Below, piece by piece: positions 1 to 11,344 of a DNA stretch of 64,000 nucleotides. Under the pieces are notes generated by a model. It was not told the origin of the DNA and made no database searches. It saw only the letters and a program-made list of their open reading frames with translations. Each line of letters begins with the position of its first letter. The first letter of the stretch is position 1. This DNA is from Narthecium ossifragum (Eukaryota; Streptophyta; Magnoliopsida; Dioscoreales; Nartheciaceae), in NCBI GenBank assembly GCA_963920575.1, contig OY986975.1:16585897-16649896 (forward strand), read 5' to 3'. A program made the position numbers and the translations under genes.

Positions 1-77
1 AGAAGGGTGAAGACAAAAGAGGATGCTATGCACACTTATCCAAGGGAGAAGGCTCTGGAATTCTTGGTGGTACGTAG

Positions 78-843
78 ATGTCTCGCATAGTAAACAAGGG
101 GAAGGATTTGGGCTCTAGATGTGGTGGGCCAGATGTTGCCGGGCCAAATAATAAGGGTGTGTTTGGTTGCGGGATAAGCAATTCTGGGATTGGAGAGAAT
201 AGGGATTGGAATGCAGGGATAAGTAGTGGGCTATGTGTGATATTTGGTTGAAAAGTAATGATAAAGTAGTAATATTTGGTTGAAAAGTAGGGATAAAGTA
301 GGTGTGATTGGTTGAAAAGCAGGGATAAAGTAGTAATGATTGGTTAATGATCGGTTGAAAAGTGAAAAAGTAGGGATAAAGTTGATGTGATTGATTGAAA
401 AGAAGAGAAAAAGTAGTAATGATTGGTTGAAAAGTGGGAATAGAAGTGTGGATTAAAGGGTGTTTGGCTGCAATACCGGGATAAACTGGGCTTAAACCGG
501 GATAAGGATTCCTTATCCCTGAACCAAACGAGGCCTTAAAGGGAAAGGTGCTGGGCCAGGAGGTTTTGCGGATGCTGCTGGGCCAATCTATATAGTAGAA
601 GGTGCTATTGAGCTGAGTGCTAATGGGCTTATTGATGTAATTTTAGGAGCACCATTAGGGGAGGCATTGCAGAAGATATGGGCTAATAGGCCCAGGCAGT
701 CCAAGTATAGACCGGTTGAGAAGCCCACCAAGAACCCATTGTTGGATTTATCTAATGAAGCCCTTGAGGTAGTTCATTCCCAAGCTGTTGTCCATATGAA
801 CAAAGCGTTGACATCGGCTCTCCCTGACGACGAGGCTCTGTGA
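78..843 (+). pseudogene. Decayed retroelement-like ORF split by a MITE
   Basis: A reading frame on codon positions divisible by 3 runs from ATG 78 to the MITE at 155 and resumes after it, ending at TGA 841-843. The product has a Gly/Pro/Ala-rich stretch with repeated AGP and GGP motifs, then a basic Arg/Lys-rich stretch and an acidic tail. It resembles the C-terminal part of ORF1 of plant LINE-like elements, but no zinc knuckle or other diagnostic domain is visible, so the family is not certain. A stop (TAG 75-77) lies just upstream of the ATG, so the true N-terminus is probably lost. Removing 155-539 rejoins the two halves in frame, so the MITE interrupted a once continuous ORF. Confidence 0.35.
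155..536. mobile_element. MITE, PIF/Harbinger-like, with TAA target duplication
   Basis: The left end reads GGGTGTGTTTGGTTGCGGGA. The right end, reverse-complemented, reads GGCCTCGTTTGGTTCAGGGA, giving an imperfect terminal inverted repeat with a shared GTTTGGTT core. A 3-bp TAA is present at 152-154 and 537-539. The interior is non-coding and consists of degenerate tandem copies of a phrase around 'gattggttgaaaagt' with 'gggataaagtagt' (about 230-440). The 3-bp TAA duplication and GTTTGGTT termini fit PIF/Harbinger-derived MITEs. Family assignment is by termini only. Confidence 0.65.
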
Positions 844-1713
844 TGTTTTGAGAAGCTATCTGAGGGGGTTGACGACGATTGCGGGGATGAAGAGGTCTGG
901 AGTGAAGTGTTGTAAGGACTCGTACCTCCAATCCGGTCCGATCGCGTGGGTCGAGGGTATGGTTCGGTTGGTTCGATCCAGTCGGCCTTGCTTTGCGATC
1001 CCCGCTGATCGTTGCAGCTCCAGGGGTAATTTGGTAAATTACTCTTGCGGAGTTGGTTCCACACACGCGTAGCGCACACACTGCCTTGTGGTGATATATG
1101 TGTTTGATTAGACCAGTAAGAGTACCCAGATCGGAGGATCTGAGTTAGATCATAAGGATCGAGATCTGAGCGGCTAGGATCAAATCCGGTTGATCGGACA
1201 GTCATGATCTAATTTTAAACTATTAGTATGTAAACCCTTAAATCCCATCCTCTTCTCTTGTTAGGGATCGGCCGCGATCCACTTCGAGAGAGAGAGAGAG
1301 AGAGATCCACCCGTGACCCAGCCGATCGAGAGGGAGAGAGAGAGTCCGGCGGCCGGAGAGGAGTTGGGCAACGGCGACGGCGGCTGGTGGGGAGCTTGGC
1401 GATGGTGATGGCGACCGCGGCTGCTGGAGAGGAGTGGCCGGCGACCCGCGTTTGATGGCGATCGCGATCCGACGAGGACGGAGAGGATGACTCACGACCG
1501 GAGAAGAGGAAGGAGAACACGAGCTCGACGCCAGAGGTAGGGTTCTAGCCTAAACTTGGTTTAGACTCTACTAGCATAGATTAGGCCATAGGATGGCATC
1601 GGGATTGGATGTTTGTGTGCGTGAGACGTTGGGATCTCTTCCCTGTTTCTTTGCTCTGTTTCCGGCATCCTTGTTTTCCCGTGGTTACAAGCTATGCCCT
1701 GTTCTCCCCTTAT
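844..1713. other. Non-coding GC-rich stretch with GA microsatellites
   Basis: No credible gene is seen. Two short GA tracts lie at 1286-1304 and 1328-1344 in a GC-rich block (about 1260-1530), followed at about 1535 by a possible splice donor (AG|GTAGGG) and T-rich intron-like sequence. This looks like the 5' leader and first intron of a plant gene, but no protein-coding exon could be linked to it. ORFs on both strands here are compositional. Confidence 0.3.
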
Positions 1714-1887
1714 GGTTTTGATAAGACGTGAAAAGTGCATAAATCATCCTTTTAACTTGGCCTTGTTAGTCTCCGAGCAAGGCCTTACTGATGGATTTTA
1801 CCCTATTGCAGGTACAAGTGCCCTCAACGAGGATTTGATCAAGTTCCGAGCTTAAACGATGTCATTCGGGCCAGTTTTTATGAAGAA

Positions 1888-2185
1888 GATCGATCCTGTA
1901 TTGATGAAGGATCGATCCTTTGAAGTGCTTTAAGAAGGAGCCAATCAGGACAACAAGGATCGATCCTATGGCATGAGAGGATCGATCATTTTTGCGCATT
2001 TTCCCAGTGACAGAACGCAACTTCTAGAGGATCGATCTTCACAGACTGGAGGATCGATCTTCATCGGGGCGTAGCCAGAATTCAAGAAGAAAAGATCGAT
2101 CCTTTCCTATGGGAGGATCAATCCTTCACGGGACCAGCGATCACACGAAGCGAATGATCGATCCTTCACCCTATGAGGATCGATC
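1888..2185 (+). promoter_or_regulatory. GATCGATC dimer array in U3 of solo LTR
   Basis: Ten GATCGATC boxes (nine exact, one GATCAATC) form five pairs starting at 1888/1910, 1958/1980, 2030/2052, 2094/2116 and 2156/2178. Every pair is spaced exactly 22 bp start to start. Pairs follow each other at 62-72 bp. The array ends about 65 bp upstream of the TATA box. A promoter or enhancer role is inferred from this position and regularity. Confidence 0.7.
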
Positions 2186-2249
2186 CTTTGATGCCAGCCG
2201 AGCAAAATCAATGGCCCAGATCTAATCCGAGTGGGGGAGGCTTGGTTAC

Positions 2250-2257
2250 TATAAATA
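2250..2257 (+). promoter_or_regulatory. TATA box of family A LTR
   Basis: TATAAATA, in the context ACTATAAATAGACCCC, is conserved in the other family A LTRs at 14379-14386, 28449-28456 and, reversed, 57059-57066. Confidence 0.7.
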
Positions 2258-3297
2258 GACCCCTTAGGGGGGATTTGAGGAGTCTTCTCTTAGCTTTCTC
2301 CAGCCCTTCTAGGTTTCTTACCCAATTGAGAGGAGGACTTCTTGGAGGGAATCCATGGGAGGGGAGCTTCATCAACCTCCATCCATGGATCTATCCAAGA
2401 TGAGTAGCTAACTTCCTCCCTCTTGGGATTTCCATGTAGTTGTAGGATTCTTTTGTAGTTTTCTTAGGGTTTTGATGTGTAATCTTTAGGGATGATCTAT
2501 TGTATGGATTTGAGCATGATTTCTCTATCTTTGTACATGGATTTTATATGTTGAATGGATGAATGTCTTTCTTTGGTATGAGTTAGGACTTGTGCATGAT
2601 AGGTGTTTGTTGTTATGCCCCAATGAGTCGGATGTGCTAGAAACACATCCAATGACATTGGGAGGATTACTAGCCCTAGATTAGAGATTAGGGATGCTAG
2701 AACCATCCCTATCTCTCTAATCAAAGGATCCATTCTATCTATCTCTTGCATTGGATTCGAGGTGCTAGAACCATCTCGATCCAATGCCCAATTCCATACA
2801 ATATCTTTTTCTTGCGACGAATCGATCTTAATCGAAGGTTCGTTAGCGACGATAGAAGCTAATCACTCATTCGTCGACTTTGTGAATGTGATTATTTCCG
2901 GCGGATGATCCTAATCCGACTTCCGTTGAGCGATAAGTGAGGCTAATCACCCTCTTGTCGACTTCTTGATTTCGATCGTCCCAATTGGATTACACACCTC
3001 AATTCCTTAGGAGGCTACACTAGAACCTACAATGAAATGGAGATCCCAAGACTTCTCTATATTAGTTATATTTCTCTTCACTTAGTTAATTGCTTTAATA
3101 GACATTAATCCAAAACCCAAATCATTTTAGCTAGTTGTTTGGAGTTATCTATCGAGTATGTTAGTCAAATCTCATTTCCCTGCGGATCGACCCGGACTCC
3201 CGCTAGCTACGTAGTAGTTAGTTAGGATTCGGTATAAATTGTAATCTTTGACGCCCTAGTCACTTTTAACGACGAGTGGTTTGGGCGCGTCAGGTTT

Positions 3298-4308
3298 CTT
3301 TCCGAGATTTCTCCCATGTTCTCCCCTGATGGTATGCACTACTATGCCCTGTTTTCCCTATCGATGCTTTCTCCTCTCCTTGCTGCCATCGTGTTGTTTT
3401 TGGTTTTCTGGATTTTGAAGCTAAGGTGGTGGTTTGTCGGATTCTCTTTGGTTTCCTCTGTTTTTGGCCTGTCGAAGGTTTGAATTTCTTCTCTGTCCTT
3501 GGGTTGCTGGGTGCATGTGAACCTCTTCAATCGTCCCTTCTGAATGGCAGCGAGCTTTACGAGTTATGGTGGGAATTCATCGTTGGATTTGATCACTGCG
3601 ATGGCCGGATTTCCTTTGGATCAACTGCTGATCCTTTAGCTCTCATGATTTCTGTTTTGGGACTGGGTGTTGGGTAGTTGTCGATAGGTTTTCGATGGCT
3701 TGGATTCCTCTCCTATGTGATGCTTCATTGAGCTTAGATTCCATCTCAGACGAATTCAATCATACCTTGAGATGCTTTGATCAAAGTTCTTCCCAGATTT
3801 TATGGTTTCAGTCCCTGTCCTGAGCACCCAGCCAGCTTCTTCCCAAAGCTGATGTTATTCCGTGTGGAATCTCGTGATGCTTCCTTCACAAGAATTGTAG
3901 ACCTTCGAGTCTACGTTCAGATGGCTCTCATTTCATGTTTTTCTGATTTCTGTATGATTTATGGTGAACTATCCTAATTCTATGTTTTTCATGCCATATA
4001 AGCTATATATTGTTCGTATAAGTATTTAAAATTATCGCATGATTTCCTACGGATTTTCTGTAAGCTTTAGGCTGAGATTTTATGCATGTGTATCTCTAGG
4101 TCTCATTTATGCAAGTTGCTATCCTTTATGAAATCGAAATAAGCATGCTATAGGTCTGCTACCATTCGTGTTGGATTTTGAGTATTTCTATTTATGTATG
4201 CTACCATTCTAAGCATGCTATGTTAGAGTAAATGCGTGTACGCTTTATTCATGATATGGTTAATGTCAAATGCACATAATATAGGCATAGCCCATGATAT
4301 GTTCGATG
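3298..4308. other. Intron-like spacer, no gene seen
   Basis: This pyrimidine-rich, low-GC stretch has no supported ORF. It continues the sequence broken by the solo LTR at 1719-3292. Phrases such as 'ctatgccctgtt' and 'ttctcccc' occur on both sides of that LTR, so this is probably one old non-coding locus (intron or UTR-like). Confidence 0.3.
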
Positions 4309-5439
4309 GAATCGATCTTAATCGAAGGTTCATTAGCGACGATAGAAGCTAATCACTCATTCGTCGACTTTGTGAATGTGATTATTTCCGGCGGATGATC
4401 CTAATCTGACTTCCGTTGATCGATAAGTGAGGCTAATCACCCTCTTGTCGACTTCTTGATTTCGATTGTCCCAATTGGATTACACACCTCAATTCCTTAG
4501 GAGGCTACACTAGAACCTACAATGAAATGGAGATCGCAAGACCTCTCTATATTAGTTATATTTATCTTCACTTAGTTAATTGCTTTAATAGACATTAATC
4601 CAAAACCCAAATCATTTTAGCTAGTTGTTTGGAGTTATCTATCGAGTATGTTAGTCAAATCTCATTTCCCTGCGGATCGACCCGGACTCCCGCTAGCTAC
4701 GTAGTAGTTAGTTAGGATTCGGTATAAATTGTAATCTTTGACGCCCTAGTCACTTTTAACGACGAGTGGTTTGGGCGCGTCAAGATTTTGGCGCCGTTGC
4801 CGGGGATTTGTTGATTTGAATTTCTTACTTGATAAATTCCTTCCTTCAATTAGATTGCTTTATTTTCTTTTATTACAAAATACCAAAAATAGAACGTTGC
4901 TTATATTGTATATCTTTTAGTGGTTGTAGGTGAAGCTTCCGAGCGGCGAAGCGACTCATCTACGGGCGAAGATACAAGGTTCTTGGACCAGCCCACTGTA
5001 ATGTATTTCTGACCTTGTATGGTCCAAATTCCTATATGTATGAATGACTGATGAAGATGATTCAGATCTAGATATCACATTGCAAGCATTCCTAGATTCT
5101 AGGACATCTTCAAGCCTACCCTTGCATAAGGGTCTCCTTTTTCCTCAAGTCATGGATGTTCCCAACCCGGACCCCAATCCTAATGCCAATCTCGTCCCGG
5201 ACCGTAGGAGTATGAGGGATTATTATGTCCCTTCTACATTTGCACCCACTTCGGGTATATAACAACCCATTGTTCAAGCCGCACATACGAGTTTAAGCCT
5301 TCCTTCAATTCCTTCCAAACTTTCACGGCTTGAGTAATGAAGACCTTACTATCACTTAGAAGACTTCCTCGAAAAGAGTTCCACGGTCAAAATCCCAAAC
5401 TTTACCGAGGATGCTATGAGATTAAAGTTGTTCCCATTT
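4309..5439 (+). mobile_element. Truncated family A element: LTR 3' part, PBS, gag start
   Basis: Positions 4309-4782 match the last ~475 bp of the family A LTR and end in GCGCGTCA. The internal region follows, with an undamaged primer binding site, TGGCGCCGTTGCCGGGG (4789-4805), complementary to the 3' end of plant tRNA-Asp. Positions 4806-5439 match the leader and gag start of the full element at 15423-16100. Both ends are broken: the LTR lacks its first ~1.1 kb, and gag stops abruptly where the LARD LTR begins. Confidence 0.85.
5044..5439 (+). pseudogene. gag fragment of family A
   Basis: The first 72 codons read as an open frame closely matching the N-terminus of the gag-protease at 15685 (shared DSDLDITLQAFLD and RRSMRDYYVP motifs). 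A TAA stop then appears where the full copy has a Gln codon, and a frameshift follows ('cacatacgag' for 'cacactatgag'). Homology ends at about 5439 before the capsid-like domain. It cannot make a functional Gag. Confidence 0.85.
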
Positions 5440-5974
5440 CCTTCTGTGCGACGTAGAGTAGAACCCTACTGGGCATTGTTGCTCACCCTACCTGGGCTGC
5501 ATCGGCGATGCAGGTCGATGCAGTTCTTTCTTTCAGGTGTTCATTTAGAAGATGGCGCGGTATTTTGAGGAGATCGAGGACTTGGAGCGTTGAGGAGTTC
5601 GTCAACAGATAATTTTCAGCTTTAATTTATGATGTACAAATTGATGTCTAAATCGATGTATAACATGATGTATTCGAGGATATGATTGTATGATTTTTAA
5701 TTTAATTGTATTGGAGAAATGTTGTAACGTTCTTTAATGTAGACATTTGAGGAATGTATTGATTGATCATTTTGTCTTAGTTGTAAAATTATCAAATGTA
5801 CAGGTTTCCTGTGTTATAATTATAAAGGTGATTCTGTCAAAATTTTCATGAATTTGAGGATTTAAATTGTTTAAATTAATAGCAGTTATATACTTGTGCG
5901 CCAATTGATGATGTAAATAGGTTTAGATGGCTCACGCCTCGATCTGGATGGGTTTTCTGGGTCGGGGCGTGACA
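5440..5974 (-). repeat. 3' LTR (truncated) of LARD-like element
   Basis: This matches the right-hand part of the solo LTR at 54862-55924, starting about 635 bp into it. It ends with the 44-bp terminal module (5931-5974) finishing GGGGCGTGACA. The missing outer ~635 bp and the direct junction with family A gag indicate a deletion. Confidence 0.8.
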
Positions 5975-6017
5975 GTTACCTATCACCCTTAAAGGAATTT
6001 CGTCCCGAAATTCGATA
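5975..6017 (-). other. Polypurine tract region of LARD-like element
   Basis: Read on the minus strand, a 'TCGGGACGAAATTCC' motif followed by TTTAAGGGTGATAGG lies directly before the 3' LTR start TGTCACGCC. This is the usual layout of a plus-strand priming site in Ty3/gypsy elements. A second, partial copy ('ctatcacccttaaagg') sits near 7362. Confidence 0.6.
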
Positions 6018-9000
6018 AGAGTAGGGTCGAAAACAAATAAGCAAAACAAGCACCCCTTCACAAAACAAGAAAGGTTAGCAAGCTCATAAACCGAGCAACC
6101 ACACAAGGCACCGGGCATCAACGCCAGTAACCTAAACCACTAGGCACCAACACCCGTAACGGCCACACAAGACATAGAAACACCTCGGGTTGAGAACCAC
6201 TTGGGACAACTGCACATGCGCCTCCAGCGCTCCCAAGTTACCCCTACAACACCTCCGCACCTCAAAGGGGCTAATTCTGACGGAACTCTCCTGTCTCACG
6301 TGACTGGTCTCTCATGCCAATCATCTGAACTGACTACCCTTTTGTGCAATGTATCTGGCCCAAGGCCGAATCATCGAGTCTGACTATGAACGACGTAACT
6401 GAACTACGCCTCCTCGACGCTACCGCTGTCAGACTGTCAGAACCTCTGCGTCGTATCAACCAAAAAGGCACTCTGTCGCCAACTGCAAACTCTAACAATC
6501 AATGCCACTGGGTTGTCAGAAATCTTTAAATCTGATCTGCGTCAACTCTCTAAACAAAAGATTGGATGACGGTATCTGGATCAGTAACGAAACCTCTGCA
6601 AAGCCTGCCTAACATGTAGAAAGACGACGTGAGAAGCCACACTCTGCCTCAAACGGTGCAACGTCAGTGCTGAGTTGTCAACTACTTTAGTAGGCAAAGC
6701 CCACCCTGATGTATGATCTTGTCGTCTGATATCTGCATCGACAACCCATGCTTCATCTAAGATCTGCATTGTTCTCTCTGAGCCTTCTACAATCTAATGG
6801 TGACACCCGCCATGATGTGTTTCTACTTCCACTGACCCTAGAAAGGTTGCAATGGGTCTGCTATCTGCGGATGCTCCACCTTCACCTCCTAATAGGTGAA
6901 GTAGTGGGGACGAAGTCTGCACCTCGTGCTACCAGCGCTGACGACGGTCATAACATATCACCATGCCTCCGAGGTGGCCAACAAGGGAAAGGAGTAGGAC
7001 GTTTTAACTCCATCATTGCACAACTCTGGAACTGAGGCTCGATCTCTGAAACACAACATTCTGCCTGCTGACGCTGTCTGCCTCTCATCTACACGCTGGA
7101 CATCAATCAGGACATGAACCTCCGTAAGATTCGTGTCGTCACTTCACATCACCATCACTCTGGACTGACATATTCTGAGGGGTAAGAGTGCTGTCCGAAC
7201 TGGATGACTGCCTCCATCTCCGCCAATGACGGGTTGTTACTGCCACTAAAGATGCTCTAATTTCTCTGGCCCATCTGCTCGAGGTAACATCTACGACATT
7301 GGGTTAAACAGAAAGGTGATATACCCGAAAGGTCGAGACCTTTCTAGCAACTACCAGTTGCTATCACCCTTAAAGGCACTGACGTAGTGACTTTAAGACA
7401 AGACCTCCGGTCTCCTAGTCAATCTGGTCAACAGTCTCGCGGTCATGGAGATGCCTTTGCTGAATCTTGAATACAGTCTTCGACCTCTGCCGTCACATAT
7501 CTGCTTTGAGCTCAGCTGGATCAACTAATTTGTCTGCCGCTGACACAATTCGTATCTCGTACTGAAAGCTATCCTCGAGATGTCGCAATCCCGAATCTTT
7601 ATCTGATTGCAGCTGGTACGAAGTCTGACCAACGAGAAGGTCGACAAAACTCTGAGCTGACGAGTATCTCGGCGATGCACTGCAACGGGCACGTACTCCT
7701 CGGAGAACGGAAGGTTCGGGGCAACTTACTGATGTAGCTGCTGAGATAGCGAAAACTACTGCACGCGGTCCAGCTGCTCACGGTCTGGACGAGCGAACAC
7801 CCGTCCTCGACGATTGCATCTGCCCCAACTAAAGCTCGGCCTACTTGGCCCTAAGGTCTCTGCGACGCGCTCACTGAAGACTTGCTGAATTATCCCAAAC
7901 GAACCTCGAGTCCAAACTCGGCAATTCTGCGAAGGTGGAAAATCCTGAAAGCTCCTAAAAAGGACGGTTGCACAAACAACACGAGGGAAACCTGCTCTCC
8001 CGAGCACCCTCACAACAAGGGGGAGGAGTTCACCATAGACTAGTAAACAAACCCCAGCTCTCGACAACCAGAAGGATCACAAACCCGCGACCTTCAACGA
8101 GAGCAAGACAACGCCGTCAGGTGTACCCACGACACCTTCCCACGGCCAAAGAAGCACAACTCGGTATGCGACCAACTGACGTAACCGAGAAAGCCGTCAA
8201 ACCCTAACGTGTCCCACACGTGGGCGACGAACACCTAGAGGTCTCCAACCTCTAGCAAACGCCCCGACAAGAGCAACCAACCCAAGCTCTTGTCCCAAAT
8301 CAGTGGCTACTCCCAAAGCCACACCCGACTCCAGTCCCAAGCCAACACAGCTACATCGGGACGAGTCAAAAGGGAGAAACACCCAGAGCTACAAGAAAAC
8401 CACGAGCCGCAAGACACTCTGAAAGCTGATGGCTGAAGCTGAAATCTGAAGGAAGGCGGCTCTGAAACGGGCTGCTGCTGAAGGTGCTCCCTGCCAAGAA
8501 GTGCCTGAAACTCTGGTAAGACCGGTCACTGTCTCGTCTCCTGCAAGGCTCTATCTGAAATCTGAATTCCCGCGTCTGCCATAGGTACCTGCCCCAGCTA
8601 AGGCATCAACCCACTGCTCTGCTCCACGCCGTGCGTCACGCCTAACTGCTTTGCGGTAAGCGTCTCGCGCCCCTCGTAACCAGCATCGTCAGCGGAAAGG
8701 CACCCGGCGGCTAGCACTCGAGCACACTGTGGATTCCCTCTCAGTCTGGCGGTCCAGGTCACCACTCAAAGAACTGGCACGACGCTGTTGCTGCTACGGC
8801 TGTCGCTGAAGCTGAAACCACTGCCTCTACCAACGGCTGCCCTGTCGTTCCCCAGAAGCAGGAACGACAACCCCGAAACTCACCACGACCACCGACTGAT
8901 AGTCCGGTGTCAACCCTCAAGTCATCTGTCTTAGTATCCGGAGTACAGTCCAGGGCGTCCCCCGCTGTCACCCCAGCATACCGAGCCAGATGATCCAACC

Positions 9001-9606
9001 AGCCCGCGCACTGTCACGCGGTGCGAGTACCAAGAACAGAGGAAGGTACTCCCAACTACACCACCCTTCAAGGGTAGGTGCCAAAGAACAGTACGCGAAC
9101 TGTTCCCAACACTCAACCAATAGTGTCCCTAGTGGCCCCGACAAGCGCCACTAAGCATCACTTTCTGGGAAGGCAAGAAAACAACGGCTTCCCAAACAAG
9201 CGATACTCCAGGATGTCTGAGATATTCGGGATCCGGGACACCTCCTTCAATCAGTCCTCTACTGTCGAAGGATCTCCAACATCGCCTCTGGACCACAACG
9301 GGTCCACCTCTCGGGATTTCAAGAGTATAAAGGCGACACACGTCCTGTTCCCTACTCGCTCATCTCCAGCACGGGGGGAGATACACTGTCAGGCGAGGGA
9401 ACGGACAGCGCCGGTGTGTGTGCACACCTCCCCTTGAGGCGTCACGACACAGCCGAAAACCAAAACACAACAGCGATCAACCTAACTAATGCACATCACA
9501 CGCATTCGCAAACAGTCATGCAAGGATATTCTAAACCTAGAACTATCCCATTCCACACTCAAAATCTCAACCGCAAGCCTAATCCTATCCCTGGGATCTA
9601 CAGCCT

Positions 9607-9618
9607 GCTCTGATACCA
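9607..9618 (-). other. Primer binding site, tRNA-iMet type
   Basis: On the minus strand this reads TGGTATCAGAGC, complementary to the 3' end of plant initiator tRNA-Met. It lies three bases inside the 5' LTR boundary at 9622. Confidence 0.85.
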
Positions 9619-9621
9619 AAC

Positions 9622-9666
9622 TGTCACGCCTCGATCTGGATGGGTTTTCTGGGTCGGGGCGTGACA
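9622..9666 (-). repeat. Collapsed 45-bp 5' LTR
   Basis: TGTCACGCCTCGATCTGGAT opens and GGGTCGGGGCGTGACA closes a 45-bp block next to the PBS. The same module occurs at both ends of the full LTR of this family (see 54862-55924). The block is what remains if the two terminal modules of one LTR recombine and drop the ~1 kb between them. It is also a quasi-palindrome (TGTCACGCC...GGCGTGACA). Confidence 0.7.
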
Positions 9667-9680
9667 AGTGTGGAGCGATG

Positions 9681-11344
9681 TGATGTGTTGTCGCAGGCAC
9701 TCAGAAGTAAAACCAATACTCCTTAAGATAAATGTAGTAGTGCGAATACGAGTCGATCCCACGAAAAGTGTTTAGCCTAATTTCGTGCTTCATGAACAAA
9801 GATGGGGGTTTTTAGCGTAATGAAAACAGTAAAGAAATAATCTAAAACGAAGAATCGAATTGAATCAAGAGAACAAACTTTGGTCTAAGTCAACATCTAC
9901 CATCGAAATCCAACAACTGATCATTGATTCAAATATATATCAATTCATACCTCGAATATTCACCGTTGGAATTAAATTCGAAGCTCTCCTCAATCATAGT
10001 TAATTGGAAACAAGCGATCCAATCAACCCTAACTACTGAACAACCTAAGACACGCGCTGTAGATTTAATCCAGTAGCAGTATTAAGAATAGGGAGATCGA
10101 TGAAGCTAAACAACACAAGCACACGCGGTTGCATTTAATCTAGTCGAATATTATTCCTAAGATCTAACAATCTCTAATTAGCAGTAAATCATAAGATCCT
10201 AGTTGCTTCGCAGATTGGAGGGATCAAACAATTACGGATTTGATATCCAACCTAGCAGTAGATCGCAATGAATAATATACTATTAGGCCTCCTAGCAAAT
10301 GAACAAGACAATCATGAATATAATCACAGAAGAATATTCAATACTCAAGTATAAACTGAACAATAAAAATAGATTAGATCTCATAGTTTCATTGATTTCG
10401 AGGTTTCAGTTTCCTTGACCAAGAATCAAGATTTAGCCACACAAGGCCATTAAGAACAATCCTCAAAAGAATCCAATAATCTGGAGAAAACCCTAAAAAA
10501 AATATAAGAGTAGAGAATAGCAGTCAAAAGTATCTAGGAATCCCCCCTCAAACCCTAGAAAGAGTCCTATTTATAGCCCAAAGTGTCTCCATCCTCGGAT
10601 TAGATTTGAGTCGTTAATTTTCTTCACTGCGAAGGTAAGATCGATCCTTTCATAGGTGTAAGATCGATCCTTTGATATCAAAATCTTCAATTTCTGGCTA
10701 CGCTCGAGGAAGATCGATCCTTTGATAGAAGCATGATCAATCCTTCTCAGTAGGATGGATAGTAGGATCGATCCTTGGATAGGAGTAAGATCGATCCTTT
10801 GCATCAGCGATTCTCTCAATATTCTCGAGTGAAAGGAGGATCGATCCTTCCTTGCTTCATCTAAAAGTGTACTCTCTGTCAGGATTTATATCACAACAAA
10901 GATCGATCCTTCTAGGGGCATGATCGATCCTTCTTCCTTCAGCTTGGATCTCTTCATTACGTCATGATAAGGTCGATCTCTCCATCATAGAAGATCGATC
11001 CTTTTTCCTGAGTATTTACTGTTTTGCCATCCAGACTGCGCCATTGGTACTAAAATTGCCGTAGCTTCCTGTAGGAGACTCTGAATCACGAACCGTAAAA
11101 TTCTCCCGAAACTAGACTTTAAGAGCTTTCCAACCATATATGTTACATCATCTGGTTCTTCATGAGCAAGTACAGTTGAATCTTTCAAGTTTATCCATAT
11201 ACTCTTTTCAGCTTCTTTTCGAACTTAAAGACTTCAATTGCATCCTAAATCAAAATATAAGAATAATGAGTGTATTTAGATACCAAATAAGTACATGAGG
11301 CTATGTATTAAGGGGTAAAAATATAGGATTATGCATCATCATCA
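9681..11344 (-). repeat. 3' LTR of family B element
   Basis: This homologue of 33194-34871 contains a GATCGATC array (10639-11000) and a TATA box on the minus strand (TATTTATA, 10568-10575). It has about 30 bp (near 9785-9815) absent from the other LTR. Confidence 0.88.
10639..11000 (-). promoter_or_regulatory. GATCGATC dimer array, family B 3' LTR
   Basis: Pairs start at 10639/10662, 10712/10735, 10766/10789, 10901/10922 and 10971/10993, with spacings 23, 23, 23, 21 and 22 bp; a single box is at 10839. Some boxes are degenerate (GATCAATC, GGTCGATC). The array lies upstream of the minus-strand TATA box at 10568-10575, the same relative position as in family A. Confidence 0.65.

Larger units (their letters stand above)
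1719..3292 (+). mobile_element. Solo LTR, family A
   Basis: This 1574-bp LTR starts TGATAAGACG and ends GGGCGCGTCA. It is flanked by a perfect 5-bp target duplication GGTTT (1714-1718 and 3293-3297), so it is a complete solo LTR left by recombination between two LTRs. It matches the LTRs at 13847-15422 and 27918-29494. A GATCGATC array (1888-2185) precedes a TATA box (2250-2257). Near the 3' end is the 'CCCTGCGGATCGACCC' block that recurs in the other family A LTRs, with related forms in families C and D. Confidence 0.93.
5440..9666 (-). mobile_element. LARD-like non-autonomous LTR retrotransposon
   Basis: On the minus strand the order is 5' LTR (9622-9666, only 45 bp), PBS (9607-9618), 3.65 kb of non-coding interior, polypurine region and 3' LTR (5974 down to 5440, outer end lost). 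The PPT context 'GGGACGAAATTCCTTTAAGG' and the iMet-type PBS are typical of Ty3/gypsy chromovirus-like elements. No gag or pol ORF is visible on either strand; the short ORFs are scattered and unrelated. This fits a Large Retrotransposon Derivative that depends on proteins made elsewhere. The solo LTR at 54862-55924 belongs to the same family. Confidence 0.75.

Noticed and set aside
774..1205. Two minus-strand ORFs of 109 and 143 codons
   Set aside because: They run through repeat-derived and GC-rich sequence, show no domain or splice context, and lie opposite the decayed plus-strand ORF.
1888..2185. GATCGATC arrays as CRISPR-like or satellite arrays
   Set aside because: The boxes are 8 bp, paired and lie in LTR promoters of a eukaryote; spacers have no uniform length between pairs.
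5975..9621. Many ORFs of 60-119 codons in the LARD interior on both strands
   Set aside because: None resembles gag or pol or has a repeated partner in the window; random ORFs in a GC-moderate non-coding interior.
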